Shown: one piece after another, positions 7,172 to 14,515 of the stretch
Numbering within the stretch: position 1 is the first letter of the stretch
How the letters are laid out: each line of letters begins with the position of its first letter
Source of the DNA: an uncultured Chitinophagaceae bacterium
Lineage (GTDB): Bacteria; Bacteroidota; Bacteroidia; Chitinophagales; Chitinophagaceae
Assembly: GCA_937858715.1 (NCBI GenBank)
Contig: CALLZY010000010.1
Span: 1 to 38,507, forward strand
Length of the DNA stretch: 38,507 nt
Reading direction: 5' to 3'
Program-made: the position numbers and the translations under genes
Notes under the pieces: model-generated
Databases searched by the model: none
Seen by the model: only the letters and a program-made list of their open reading frames with translations
Told to the model about the DNA's origin: nothing

Positions 7172-8275
7172 TTACAACGATTGTTTTATCATCGCAATAA
7201 AATCATCAAACAAATAGCGGCTGTCATGCGGGCCGGGTGTGGCCTCCGGGTGATATTGTACCGAAAAAGCCGGCTTGCCCTTTACCCTGATGCCCTCAAT
7301 GCTCTGGTCGTTCAGGTTTACATGGGTTACTTCAATATGTTCCGCTTTCTTCACTGCTTCGGGGTCAACACCAAAGCCGTGGTTCTGCGTGGTGATCTCT
7401 GATTTGCCTGTCACTAAATTTTTCACCGGGTGGTTCAGTCCGCGGTGGCCGTGGTGCATTTTAAATGTGCTGATGCCGTTGGCCAATGCCAGCAACTGGT
7501 GGCCCAGGCAAATACCAAACACCGGCTTCTCCTCTTTCAGTATCTGCTTTACAGTGCTTACCGCATAATCCATCGGTGCCGGGTCGCCGGGACCATTGGA
7601 GATAAAATAACCATGCGGTTCAAACCTGTTTACTTCTTCCAGCGGGGTTTTGGCAGGAAATACTTTTACATAAGCTCCCCTGTCAACCATGCACTGCAAT
7701 ATGTTTTTCTTTACACCATAGTCCATCACCGCAATGCGTATCTCCGCATTCTTATCGCCCAGTTCGTAGGTTTCGGTGGTGCTCACCTTGCTGGCCAGTT
7801 CAAGGCCATCCATATTGGGTGTTTCGGCTAATTTCTTTTTCAGTACATCAATATCCGTGGTTTCCGATGAGATGATGCAGTTCATTGCCCCCTTGGTGCG
7901 GATGTGCGCAACCAATGCCCTGGTGTCCACTCCTTCTATCGCCACCACACCGCTTTCCTTCAGGTAATCGTTCACCGAGCCTTTCGCCTGCTTGCGGCTG
8001 TATTGCTCCTCCAGGTTGCGGCCAATAAGACCGTTTATCTTGATGCTGCTGCTTTCCACATCCAGTTCCTTCACACCGTAGTTGCCAATGTGGGCACTGT
8101 TCATTATCAGCACCTGGCCAAAATAGCTGGGGTCGGTAAACACTTCCTGGTAGCCTGTCATGCCGGTGTTGAAACAGATTTCGCCGGTGGTGGTGCCAAC
8201 AGCTCCAAATGCAAAGCCATGAGCTACAGTGCCATCGGCCAATAATAATACAGCGGGGGTTGATGAATGGGACAT
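7172..8275 (-). CDS. carA: Carbamoyl-phosphate synthase small (glutaminase) subunit
   Basis: This subunit hydrolyses glutamine and passes ammonia to the large subunit CarB for carbamoyl phosphate synthesis, the first step of pyrimidine and arginine formation. With the start chosen here it has 367 residues. The N-terminal CPSase domain shows ICFNTGMTGYQEVFTDPSY. The class I glutaminase domain carries GICLGHQ with nucleophile Cys256, and [11 protein letters not shown] with His342 and Glu344. The frame is open to an ATG at 8311, but a TACATTTG promoter box at 8309-8316 overlaps that codon, so the ATG at 8275 is preferred. CarB is not in the window. The C-terminal tail is duplicated as a fragment at 5372-5490. 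Confidence 0.96.
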   Translation of the reverse strand: MSHSSTPAVLLLADGTVAHGFAFGAVGTTTGEICFNTGMTGYQEVFTDPSYFGQVLIMNSAHIGNYGVKELDVESSSIKINGLIGRNLEEQYSRKQAKGSVNDYLKESGVVAIEGVDTRALVAHIRTKGAMNCIISSETTDIDVLKKKLAETPNMDGLELASKVSTTETYELGDKNAEIRIAVMDYGVKKNILQCMVDRGAYVKVFPAKTPLEEVNRFEPHGYFISNGPGDPAPMDYAVSTVKQILKEEKPVFGICLGHQLLALANGISTFKMHHGHRGLNHPVKNLVTGKSEITTQNHGFGVDPEAVKKAEHIEVTHVNLNDQSIEGIRVKGKPAFSVQYHPEATPGPHDSRYLFDDFIAMIKQSL

Positions 8276-8308
8276 TTCTTTTTCGGGTTTCTGTAAAAAC
8301 AAATTGCG

Positions 8309-8316
8309 CAAATGTA
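8309..8316 (-). promoter_or_regulatory. Putative -7 box of carA (TACATTTG)
   Basis: TACATTTG on the minus strand is a full match to TAnnTTTG and lies about 33 bp before the chosen carA ATG. No clear -33 TTTG. It decides against the more upstream start codon. Confidence 0.5.
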
Positions 8317-8375
8317 CGGATGCAGGGCGGATTTGGGGATGGTTTTTTGGGGTAGTTATACACAGGGAGAGACGG

Positions 8376-8448
8376 GGGTCGGAAGTCGGAAGTCGGAGGT
8401 CAGAAGTCGGAGGTCGGAAGATGGTTTAAAGGTTTAAGGGTTTAAAGG
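8376..8448. repeat. Heptanucleotide (GTCGGAA) array followed by GGTTTAAA repeats
   Basis: From about 8376 the sequence reads as degenerate tandem units GTCGGAA / GTCGGAG / GTCAGAA, six or so copies. It is followed at 8423-8448 by three near-copies of GGTTTAAA or GGTTTAAG. Related heptamers occur in trpG (22848-22882), before the DUF2452 gene (about 13572-13600) and, in another version, inside trpE. Confidence 0.75.
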
Positions 8449-8458
8449 TTGTGGTGTT

Positions 8459-8517
8459 GCGGACAGGAGTCCCAACCGAGCGGACAGGAGTTCTAACCGA
8501 GCGGACAGGAGTTCCGG
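8459..8517. repeat. 21-bp tandem repeat, nearly three copies
   Basis: The unit GCGGACAGGAGTCCCAACCGA is repeated in tandem with slight variation (gtccc, gttct, gttcc) and ends at about 8517. No gene overlaps it. Confidence 0.7.
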
Positions 8518-8550
8518 GTCTATTCAATAAACTGTGTCTATAAAGGTTTG

Positions 8551-8625
8551 TGTCGCCCCGATGGGGCTTATTAGAGATTGACTGCTATTTTCTACCAAAC
8601 TGCCGGCCCGCTGGGCCTTGTATTG
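8551..8625. repeat. Dispersed intergenic repeat with two short palindromes
   Basis: Contains GCCCCGATGGGGC near 8554 and GGCCCGCTGGGCC near 8606, separated by a TTTCTACCAA-type spacer. This resembles a class of intergenic repeats I know from Bacteroidota genomes, in which a GCCCC..GGGGC hairpin accompanies TCTACCAA. The minus-strand frame running through it is not a credible gene. Confidence 0.5.
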
Positions 8626-8882
8626 CAGATTTACCGCTGAGTGTTGCACAGAGGAGGGCAAAGGGGCAGCGTTGCGGTTGGCCATTATGCTGCCGCCTGA
8701 ACAGCACGAATAATCAGCAGCACCGAAAAAACTGTCGGGTGTATTTGCGAAACTCCTTTTTTTGCAATTTGAATGTTGCATAAACAATAGTAACCAATTG
8801 AAACCCAAGCTGACAATATTCAGGTTATAAAAAACTAATGTGTTCGTATATTCGCTAATACACACTTTACCTGCTACTTTAA

Positions 8883-10073
8883 ATGGCATCATCCTACTAC
8901 ATTCAATACCATAACGCTGACAATGTCGGTTCTTACCCAACAGAAGATTTAGACTTTGAAACGGATGTAGATTTGTTGACTATTGACAATTCAGTAAAAT
9001 ATGGTTCTTGGATACATACAAGTAAGAAAACTGTTGAAAATGCGGTCGGACATTATTGCTTTTTAATTGTTGGCAAGACAGAGAAAATTAAAAAGTATTA
9101 TCTATGGTCATTTTTTAAAATTGAAGAATACGAAATTGACGACAACGATAAATATATCTTGTACGGACACGGCTATGATTTTGAACGCCCTATTTTATTA
9201 AATGAGTTAGAAAATTTCAATGACTTCAAAAACTATTGTGGCAATTTCGGACTTGGCTTCCAAAATATTGACAAGCACCTTTTTTGTAAGACACTTTCGT
9301 CTTTCACAGACGAGTCTTATCTTTTAGAAAATTCAAAAGATATTTTATTTCCCTCCACTCAACAATATCAAGACGTAATATCAAAATCTTTATCTGAAAA
9401 GCAAATTAAAATATTACAAACACTATATTATTTTCCAGACTCAAGTGCAACAGCCAAAGAGTTAGCAAAAGCTCTTAACTACGAAAGTTATCATGCTGCT
9501 AATAGGCAAATTGGACAAATAGGCAAAGTAATATCACAACAAACTGGCATCGTTCCACCGACATATCATGGAAAGAATGGTGAACAACAAGCATACTTTT
9601 TATTAATAGGCGAATATTATAAAGATACAGGTTGGGAAATGTGGGACGAACTTCAACAAGCATTAAAAAATCTTAACCTTGTTTCAGTTGACACAGATAA
9701 TTCAAATGAACGTTTACCAACAGAGACTTTTCAGTTTGACGAAAAAGAGTTGTTTACGGAAGGGAAAGTTGTCCAGGTTTTTGTAAATCGTTATGAAAGA
9801 AATCAAAAAGCAAGACAAGAATGCATAAGGTATCATGGCGACAAATGTTTTGTTTGCGACTTTGATTTTGGCATGACCTATGGCGACATCGCTAAAGGTT
9901 TCATACATGTTCATCATTTGACACAACTTGCCGATATTAATGAAGAGTACGATGTTGACCCCATCAATGACCTAGTTCCTCTTTGTGCCAACTGTCATTC
10001 AGTAATTCATTTGACAAAGCCTGCAATGACAATTGAAGAACTAAAGAAACGATTGAAGAAAAGCAGCAGGTAA
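8883..10073 (+). CDS. McrA-like HNH endonuclease, candidate type IV restriction enzyme
   Basis: A 396-aa protein with three visible parts. Residues 1 to about 155 form a beta-rich, aromatic-rich domain I do not recognise. Residues 168-225 (KILQTLYYFP, TAKELAKALNY, NRQIGQIGKVI) resemble the small winged-helix region preceding the nuclease in McrA-type enzymes. Residues 314-396 form an HNH nuclease: a zinc knuckle of Cys322/Cys325 and Cys368/Cys371, the HVHH motif with His344-His345, Asn362, and His372/His376. Such enzymes cut DNA with modified bases, commonly phage DNA. The gene is clearly more AT-rich than its neighbours and stands alone between intergenic repeats and an IS110 remnant, with no methyltransferase beside it. 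This fits a stand-alone, horizontally acquired type IV system. The target modification is unknown. Confidence 0.85.
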   Translation: MASSYYIQYHNADNVGSYPTEDLDFETDVDLLTIDNSVKYGSWIHTSKKTVENAVGHYCFLIVGKTEKIKKYYLWSFFKIEEYEIDDNDKYILYGHGYDFERPILLNELENFNDFKNYCGNFGLGFQNIDKHLFCKTLSSFTDESYLLENSKDILFPSTQQYQDVISKSLSEKQIKILQTLYYFPDSSATAKELAKALNYESYHAANRQIGQIGKVISQQTGIVPPTYHGKNGEQQAYFLLIGEYYKDTGWEMWDELQQALKNLNLVSVDTDNSNERLPTETFQFDEKELFTEGKVVQVFVNRYERNQKARQECIRYHGDKCFVCDFDFGMTYGDIAKGFIHVHHLTQLADINEEYDVDPINDLVPLCANCHSVIHLTKPAMTIEELKKRLKKSSR

Positions 10074-10141
10074 CATGAACCTGTGTAAAAAACCAAACAA
10101 AAAGCCAACTATTTTTATAGTTTCGCTGAACAGTAGTTTTG

Positions 10142-10330
10142 TTAATACAAGCTGTTGTGTTTGACCACTGCAAATACCTATTTTAAAAGCTTATTCATTA
10201 CTGCCACTAATGCCTGTTTACCTGTTTTCCCATTAGCTCTTAAACGGTCGTATAGTGTCTTTGCCGGGATATGTTCTGCTGCTGAAGGGCTGCCGGATGG
10301 AAGCGGTAGCTGCTGCACTTCGACCGGCTT
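10142..10330 (-). pseudogene. Remnant of an IS110-family transposase (C-terminus)
   Basis: On the minus strand the stretch AKTLYDRLRANGKTGKQALV and then AVMNKLLK is typical of the C-terminal end of IS110/IS116/IS902 transposases. Translation then meets TAG where the family usually has glutamine, and the same frame continues VFAVVKHN, the expected family ending, to a TAA at 10142-10144. The stop therefore looks like a CAG to TAG change in a decaying gene. No other part of the element is recognisable nearby. Confidence 0.75.
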
Positions 10331-10372
10331 ACTCTTCGGCAAGTTCACCCTTCGGCAAGCTCTGGGTGACAG
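10331..10372. repeat. CTTCGGCAAG-type repeat
   Basis: CTTCGGCAAGTTC and CTTCGGCAAGCTC stand in tandem, followed by TGGGTGAC. This pattern (cttcggcaagctcaGGGTGAC) is a widespread intergenic repeat seen in many bacterial genomes. Here it sits between the IS remnant and the pepE stop. Confidence 0.5.
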
Positions 10373-10373
10373 A

Positions 10374-11075
10374 TCAAAATCCAATCATCGTTCCCGCCTC
10401 CACTTCATAAGGTGCTTTGCCCTGCTCAAAGATGCGGGCGGGGTGCTTGCCTTTTAGCTGCACTTTGTTTTCTTTTATCCGCAGCCAGCTTCCTTCCCGC
10501 AGGCCCACCACGGGTATTTCGTTCTGGGTAAGAAATTCGAGTATGCGGGTTTCTCTTGTTTCGCCGTTGTGTTTAAGTGTGGGGTCGGGGTCGAGATAGT
10601 GCGGGTTGATATTAAAATTAACGAGGCCCATTGCATCAAAGCTTGGGGGATAGACTATGGGCATATCGTTGGTGGTGCGTATGCTGAGCCCGGCAATATT
10701 GCTGCCGGCACTGGCACCCATGTAAGGCATACCGTCTTCAACCCTTGCCCGCAGCACCGGAAAGAGGTTTTGCTCATGCAGTACTTTGGTGAGCAGGAAA
10801 GTATTGCCGCCGCCGGTAAACACACCCTTTGCCTGCTGTATGGCATCTGCAGGGCTGGCAAACGTATGCAGTCCTTTTACTGCAATGCCCAGTGTGGCAA
10901 AGAAGCCGGCAGCTTTGGCCGTGTACTCATCATGCGATAAACCGGATGGCCTTGCATAAGGGATGAACACAATTTCATCAACCCCGCTGAAGAGGTCTTT
11001 TATTTCGTCCTGCAAGTATTCAAGGTATTGGCCGCCAAATAATGTGGAGGTGCTGGCTAACAGTATGTTCTTCAT
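10374..11075 (-). CDS. pepE: Alpha-aspartyl dipeptidase (dipeptidase E, family S51)
   Basis: A 233-aa cytosolic serine peptidase that hydrolyses dipeptides with N-terminal aspartate. The nucleophile is Ser122 in GASAGSN, with Asp137 in TTNDMPI and His159 in INPHYLD. The spacing is the same as the Ser120-Asp135-His157 triad of the Salmonella enzyme. A TGGGN turn (87-91) lies before the active site as in the family. Length and start (MKNILLAS) fit the family. The gene ends against the IS110 remnant and repeats, which may have cost it a native terminator. Confidence 0.93.
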   Translation of the reverse strand: MKNILLASTSTLFGGQYLEYLQDEIKDLFSGVDEIVFIPYARPSGLSHDEYTAKAAGFFATLGIAVKGLHTFASPADAIQQAKGVFTGGGNTFLLTKVLHEQNLFPVLRARVEDGMPYMGASAGSNIAGLSIRTTNDMPIVYPPSFDAMGLVNFNINPHYLDPDPTLKHNGETRETRILEFLTQNEIPVVGLREGSWLRIKENKVQLKGKHPARIFEQGKAPYEVEAGTMIGF

Positions 11076-11105
11076 GAGTTCATTTTTTGTTTTTCGAATA
11101 TACCA

Positions 11106-11257
11106 AATACATGGAACACGGATGACACGGATTGGATGGATGCAAGGCAGACAGAAATAAGAACGGATGATTTTGATAAATCAAAATCCCGGATTGCTGC
11201 ACAGCAGCAATAATCAGTGTTTATCTGTTTAATCTGTGTCATCTGTGTGCTATAACC
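11106..11257. repeat. 152-bp palindromic repeat, copy 1
   Basis: The unit starts at AATACATGGAACACGGATGA and ends at CTATAACC. Its ends are complementary in a degenerate way (ACACGGATGACACGGATT against AATCTGTGTCATCTGTGT). It contains two internal hairpins, GATTTTGATAAATCAAAATC and GCTGC-aca-GCAGC. Confidence 0.85.
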
Positions 11258-11278
11258 TTTTTTTAATTCTCCAGATTC

Positions 11279-11430
11279 AATACATGGAACACGGATGACA
11301 CGGATTGGATGGATGCAAGGCAGACAGAAATAAGAACGGATGATATTGATAAATCAAAATCCCGGATTGCTGCACAGCAGCAATAATCAGTGTTTATCCG
11401 TTTAATCTGTGTCATCTGTGTGCTATAACC
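11279..11430. repeat. 152-bp palindromic repeat, copy 2
   Basis: Same orientation and length as copy 1, with only two base differences that I find (GATATTGATAAATC for GATTTTGATAAATC, and TTTATCCG for TTTATCTG). The near identity points to a recent tandem duplication or ongoing gene conversion. Confidence 0.85.
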
Positions 11431-11453
11431 GTCTTATGATGCTGAAAGCTGCA

Positions 11454-11969
11454 TCATTTAATAAGTCCCTTTGCTTCGGCCACCAGGCAGGCAGTGAGGT
11501 TCATAATCGCTTCCTGTTCTTTGGGGCCCACGTTTACCGTAACGGGTTTTTGTGCATCGCCGGTAAAGATGAAATGTGTAATCTTTTTGGTGCACATGCG
11601 GTTGAGCAAAGTGGTGGGCTGACCCGCACTGTTGCGAAATACAAACTGGAACAGGCCTTCGCAGTTCATAGTGCCCTGGTTGCGGGAGAGTGTTTTAGAT
11701 TTAATGCCTTCGAAATACACTTCAGCCGTTGAGTTATCATCAAGGCACTTGAGCGGCCCGTCAAGCGAAATCAGCACCACTACTTCTTTACTGTCGGCAT
11801 CCACCGTAATGGATGCACCATCTACAAACACAAAGCCGGTGGAAAGTTTTGTTTGTTTGGTAAAGGGGTCTGTTTCCTTTATCAGTTTGCAGGGAGCCTT
11901 TGTAGTGTCTTGTGCCCATGCAGCCAGCGGCAGTAAGAACAGAAAGCAAAAAACTATTTTCTTCATCAT
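11454..11969 (-). CDS. Secreted protein of unknown function
   Basis: A 171-aa protein with a signal peptide (MMKKIVFCFLFLLPLAAWAQ) and probable cleavage after Ala19 or Gln20. The mature part has three or four cysteines (CKLI, KCLDD, MNCEG, RMCTKK), alternating beta-strand-like segments and a C-terminal helix. I recognise no family. It lies downstream of the ybjQ-like and M48 genes on the same strand, 87 bp apart, and could be in the same transcript. Confidence 0.75.
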   Translation of the reverse strand: MMKKIVFCFLFLLPLAAWAQDTTKAPCKLIKETDPFTKQTKLSTGFVFVDGASITVDADSKEVVVLISLDGPLKCLDDNSTAEVYFEGIKSKTLSRNQGTMNCEGLFQFVFRNSAGQPTTLLNRMCTKKITHFIFTGDAQKPVTVNVGPKEQEAIMNLTACLVAEAKGLIK

Positions 11970-12056
11970 GTATTAATTACAATTGAACAGACAGCGGCCG
12001 GGCAATAAGCGTTGCATTGCCCGGTGTGCCTGCAGGTCATCATGGCGTGAATATTA

Positions 12057-12374
12057 TTACAGCCTTACTGCTGTGCCGGTGGCAATAACCATGAGCATAC
12101 TGCCGCCGCTTCCGATGGTTTCAAAATCGAGGTCAACACCCAGGATGCCGTTGGCACCCATGGCCTGTGCTTTTTGTGAAAGCTCACGGAGGGCATCTTC
12201 TTTTGCTTCTTCGAGCACCCTTTCATAGGTTTTGCTTCTGCCGCCGAACACATCACGAAGGCCGGCAAAAATATCTTTGAAGATATTGGCACCGATGATG
12301 CTCTGTGCATTAATAACGCCGAGGTACTCCTGTACAGGGCGGCCGTCAACGGCGCTGGTAGTGGTGATAAGCAT
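12057..12374 (-). CDS. YbjQ/UPF0145 family protein
   Basis: A 105-aa protein matching the YbjQ (UPF0145, heavy-metal-binding domain) family in length and signature: MLITTTSAVDGRPVQEYLGV at the start, GANIFKDIFAGLRDVFGGRS in the middle and ANGILGVDLDFE near the end. Family members assemble into homopentameric rings; the physiological role is not established. The gene lies 5 bp after the M48 protease gene and is surely co-transcribed with it. Confidence 0.92.
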   Translation of the reverse strand: MLITTTSAVDGRPVQEYLGVINAQSIIGANIFKDIFAGLRDVFGGRSKTYERVLEEAKEDALRELSQKAQAMGANGILGVDLDFETIGSGGSMLMVIATGTAVRL

Positions 12375-12379
12375 AGTGT

Positions 12380-13447
12380 TTATTTTAATTTTTCAAAAAT
12401 AGCTTTTAGTTGTGCATCTTCCTCCACAGGTGCTTCTTTAGAGGCTTCTTTGATGTAAGCAATCCGCTTGTCGATATCCGGGTGGCTGCCGAGAAACTCG
12501 GGCAGCATATCAGCCGGTGCAGCTTCTTTGAGGTGAGTGAACAATGATACAAATCCGTCCGGGTTAATTTTCCGTTGTGTTAATATGGCCAGGCCTTCGG
12601 TATCGGCTTCTTTTTCCAGCCTGCGGGAATAGGTAAGCGATTTTAAATCATCAGCATGATTGATTAATACAGAGCTGACAGAACCAAACCTTCCGAACAG
12701 CAAACTGATAAATACTTTTGAGCCAAGCCTTCTGAAAATAGACTTAGTGGAATGTTTGTTGTTGATATGTGTAAACTCATGACTGAGCAGGGCGGCGAGT
12801 TCGGGGTAAGTTTTAATTTGTTTCAGCAGGGCAGTGTACACTACAATGCGTCCGCCGGGAAGCGCAAAGGCGTTCACCACATTATCATTCACCACGGTAA
12901 TCCTGATGTCGTATGCTGTTGGCACTTTCATCGTCCGGAAGAATTCATTGAGTACGGCAGTGGCGGCGGTGTCTTCCTGCTGGTCAAGGTTCATGGAGTT
13001 ATAGACAGCATCGCCGAGTTGCTGTTCTGTCTTAACGGAAACTTTAGAAGCCATCTTTTCGGACAGCCAGGGAACAATGAGCAGGTATAACAGGAATAAC
13101 AGACCAAGAATGCCGATAAGCAGAAGAAAGTTTCTCACCCATTCTTTTCCTCCTTTTCTTTTGTGCCATGCTTTTTGCTGTTCGGCCTGCAGTTCATTTA
13201 TATAAACAAGGGCTTCCTTTCCCGGAATGAATATGACACTGCCGCTTTTTTTGCGGTTGGTGATTTTTGTTTGCTGAGTGGGCAAATCAAAAACAGCATC
13301 CACATCTTTGATAAGCCAGCTTTCCATTTCATTCACTCCGGCATCATTGCGGTAGCCAATACTCAGGTTCTTGTCAAAAATAAGTATGGTGGATTCGGCA
13401 GGGTCTGCCCCGTGAGAAATAAGGTATGAAGCGAAATAGCTTTTCAT
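12380..13447 (-). CDS. M48-family membrane-associated zinc metalloprotease
   Basis: A 355-aa protein. Residues 1 to about 90 form a cytoplasmic-looking domain (ILIFDKNLSIGYRN, a beta-rich domain often found before the protease). One transmembrane helix lies at about 106-126. The M48 peptidase domain carries HEFTH at 223-227, with the third zinc ligand expected in the EKEADTEGL segment near 280. Relatives act in protein quality control at the membrane or periplasm. The frame extends to a TTG at 13465, but the ATG at 13447 (MKSYFASYL) is the natural start. It diverges from the DUF2452 gene and leads the pair with the ybjQ-like gene. Confidence 0.9.
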   Translation of the reverse strand: MKSYFASYLISHGADPAESTILIFDKNLSIGYRNDAGVNEMESWLIKDVDAVFDLPTQQTKITNRKKSGSVIFIPGKEALVYINELQAEQQKAWHKRKGGKEWVRNFLLLIGILGLLFLLYLLIVPWLSEKMASKVSVKTEQQLGDAVYNSMNLDQQEDTAATAVLNEFFRTMKVPTAYDIRITVVNDNVVNAFALPGGRIVVYTALLKQIKTYPELAALLSHEFTHINNKHSTKSIFRRLGSKVFISLLFGRFGSVSSVLINHADDLKSLTYSRRLEKEADTEGLAILTQRKINPDGFVSLFTHLKEAAPADMLPEFLGSHPDIDKRIAYIKEASKEAPVEEDAQLKAIFEKLK

Positions 13448-13524
13448 CTTTGCAATTAAAGGCAAATTAATTCATTTTTTAATTGCAATGTGTTAAGGCA
13501 TGGCTGAAACAATACAGCTTTTCT

Positions 13525-13555
13525 TTTGTTATATGTGCGGAAAACAAAACCTTTG
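13525..13555 (+). promoter_or_regulatory. Putative promoter of the DUF2452 gene
   Basis: TTTG (13525-13528), then 19 bp, then AACCTTTG (13548-13555). The spacing is that of Bacteroidota promoters, and the -7 box differs from TAnnTTTG only in its first base. It supports translation from 13603, since the earlier ATG at 13483 would lie upstream of the transcript. Confidence 0.5.
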
Positions 13556-13602
13556 CAGACGCAGGTTCCAGGCTATCAGACCTCAGACTTCTGACTTCAA
13601 TT

Positions 13603-14391
13603 ATGATACAGGCATATAATTTTTTAGCATCGTGGCAGTTGTTTCCCGAAAAAGGCACTTACGAAAATGGCGAAAGGCCCAAAAGTGGTATTTACAAAAT
13701 TGAAGCGGTGCCTGATTCGAAAGAACTTGTTATCTACCATAACTGGGTAACGCTGGAGAACAATGCTTTTGCTGCCAGCTATAAAATTGTTGCCGACGGT
13801 GACCTGAATGATTTTGACAACCACGAACTGGCCGATAAAGTGCAGGCCCGTTTCCCGGACAGCATCAGTTTTGAAATCCATTTCTATAAAAAAGGTGAAG
13901 TGGTGCTGCATGTGGTGCATGAAATAATGCCTAATGGCTACCTGAAAATAACCCAACAGGGAATAAAAGAAGACGGTAAGGCTTATACCAATTCAGAAAT
14001 ATATCACAAGCAGCTTAGTGTTCTGCCCTACTCGGCCTCTGTTGCCGGTGCTCTTATCAGACCAACGGAAGAAGGCATGATTAAGCACAAGGCCCTGACA
14101 GCAATGGAAGAACAGACCAATATGCAACTGGAACAAATACGCAAACAAATTGAGCTGCTGGCCCTGCAGGCCCATGAAATACAAAAGCGGAAAGACCTGT
14201 CGATGATGATTTACAACGCCAAACTCTCCTTCAAACCCAATATTGGCCAGATATATTACCTGTACGAGAAAAAGGATGACAGTTTTATGTTGTCACTGGT
14301 TTCTCCCAAGGAATGGGGACAACATGGCCCTTTTAAGAAATTCGTAGCTGCCGTTCAGCTTTTGGCCGACCATACATGGAAAGAGCTGTAA
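13603..14391 (+). CDS. Two-domain protein with C-terminal DUF2452
   Basis: A 262-aa protein. Residues 1 to about 125 form a beta-rich domain (FLASWQLFPEKGTYENG, SGIYKIEA, YHNWVTLEN, SFEIHFYKKGEVVLHVVHEI) resembling a small beta-barrel such as a lipocalin-like fold. From about residue 150 the sequence matches DUF2452, the family of human C1orf50: ALIRPTEEGMIKHKA, a long helix, then PNIGQIYYLYEK and LVSPKEWG. No function is established for DUF2452. I chose the ATG at 13603 because the promoter at 13525-13555 and a heptamer repeat occupy the DNA before it; the frame itself extends to 13483. It diverges from the M48 gene. Confidence 0.8.
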   Translation: MIQAYNFLASWQLFPEKGTYENGERPKSGIYKIEAVPDSKELVIYHNWVTLENNAFAASYKIVADGDLNDFDNHELADKVQARFPDSISFEIHFYKKGEVVLHVVHEIMPNGYLKITQQGIKEDGKAYTNSEIYHKQLSVLPYSASVAGALIRPTEEGMIKHKALTAMEEQTNMQLEQIRKQIELLALQAHEIQKRKDLSMMIYNAKLSFKPNIGQIYYLYEKKDDSFMLSLVSPKEWGQHGPFKKFVAAVQLLADHTWKEL

Positions 14392-14515
14392 TTTTTTTGA
14401 GTGAAAATCAATTCTTTAGCTTTTTTACTGCGTATATAAGCGTATTTTTTTGCCAATCAACATACTAAGTGTTTAAACTTAGCGTTTAGTATTTCCATCA
14501 TCCAATATTCTGTCT

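Larger units (their letters stand above)
8276..8882. other. 607-bp intergenic region made largely of repeats
   Basis: Besides the carA promoter, this gap consists mainly of short repeats: a heptamer array (8376-8420), GGTTTAAA-type repeats (8423-8448), a 21-bp tandem repeat (8459-8517) and a dispersed palindrome-bearing element (about 8551-8625). The last 120 bp before the HNH gene turn AT-rich, like that gene itself. Confidence 0.6.
10074..10373. other. 300-bp gap occupied by an IS110 transposase remnant
   Basis: The first 70 bp after the HNH gene are AT-rich and hold no clear terminator. The rest is the decayed transposase end (10142-10330) and a stretch of repeated CTTCGGCAAGYTC words at about 10331-10372. 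Confidence 0.6.
11076..11453. other. Intergenic region filled by two 152-bp repeats
   Basis: Apart from about 30 bp upstream of pepE and 23 bp at the far end, this gap is two near-identical copies of one 152-bp palindromic element with a 21-bp spacer. No coding potential is evident. Confidence 0.8.

Noticed and set aside
7848-8363. 171-aa open frame on the minus strand overlapping carA
   Set aside because: It overlaps the 5' part of carA in another frame and its composition (Arg/His/Pro/Cys/Trp-rich) is that of a frame shadow; carA is unambiguous.
8524-8940. 138-aa minus-strand open frame before the HNH gene
   Set aside because: It runs through the dispersed palindromic repeat and into the HNH gene start; no domain or signal, so it is not annotated as a gene.
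8930-8950. Reading the heptamer and 21-bp arrays (8376-8517) as a CRISPR
   Set aside because: The units are tandem and contiguous with no unique spacers of regular length, and no cas gene is near.
14465-14482. Palindrome CTAAGTGTTTAAACTTAG before the T9SS-cargo gene
   Set aside because: Short AT-rich symmetry with no promoter consensus beside it; could be chance.
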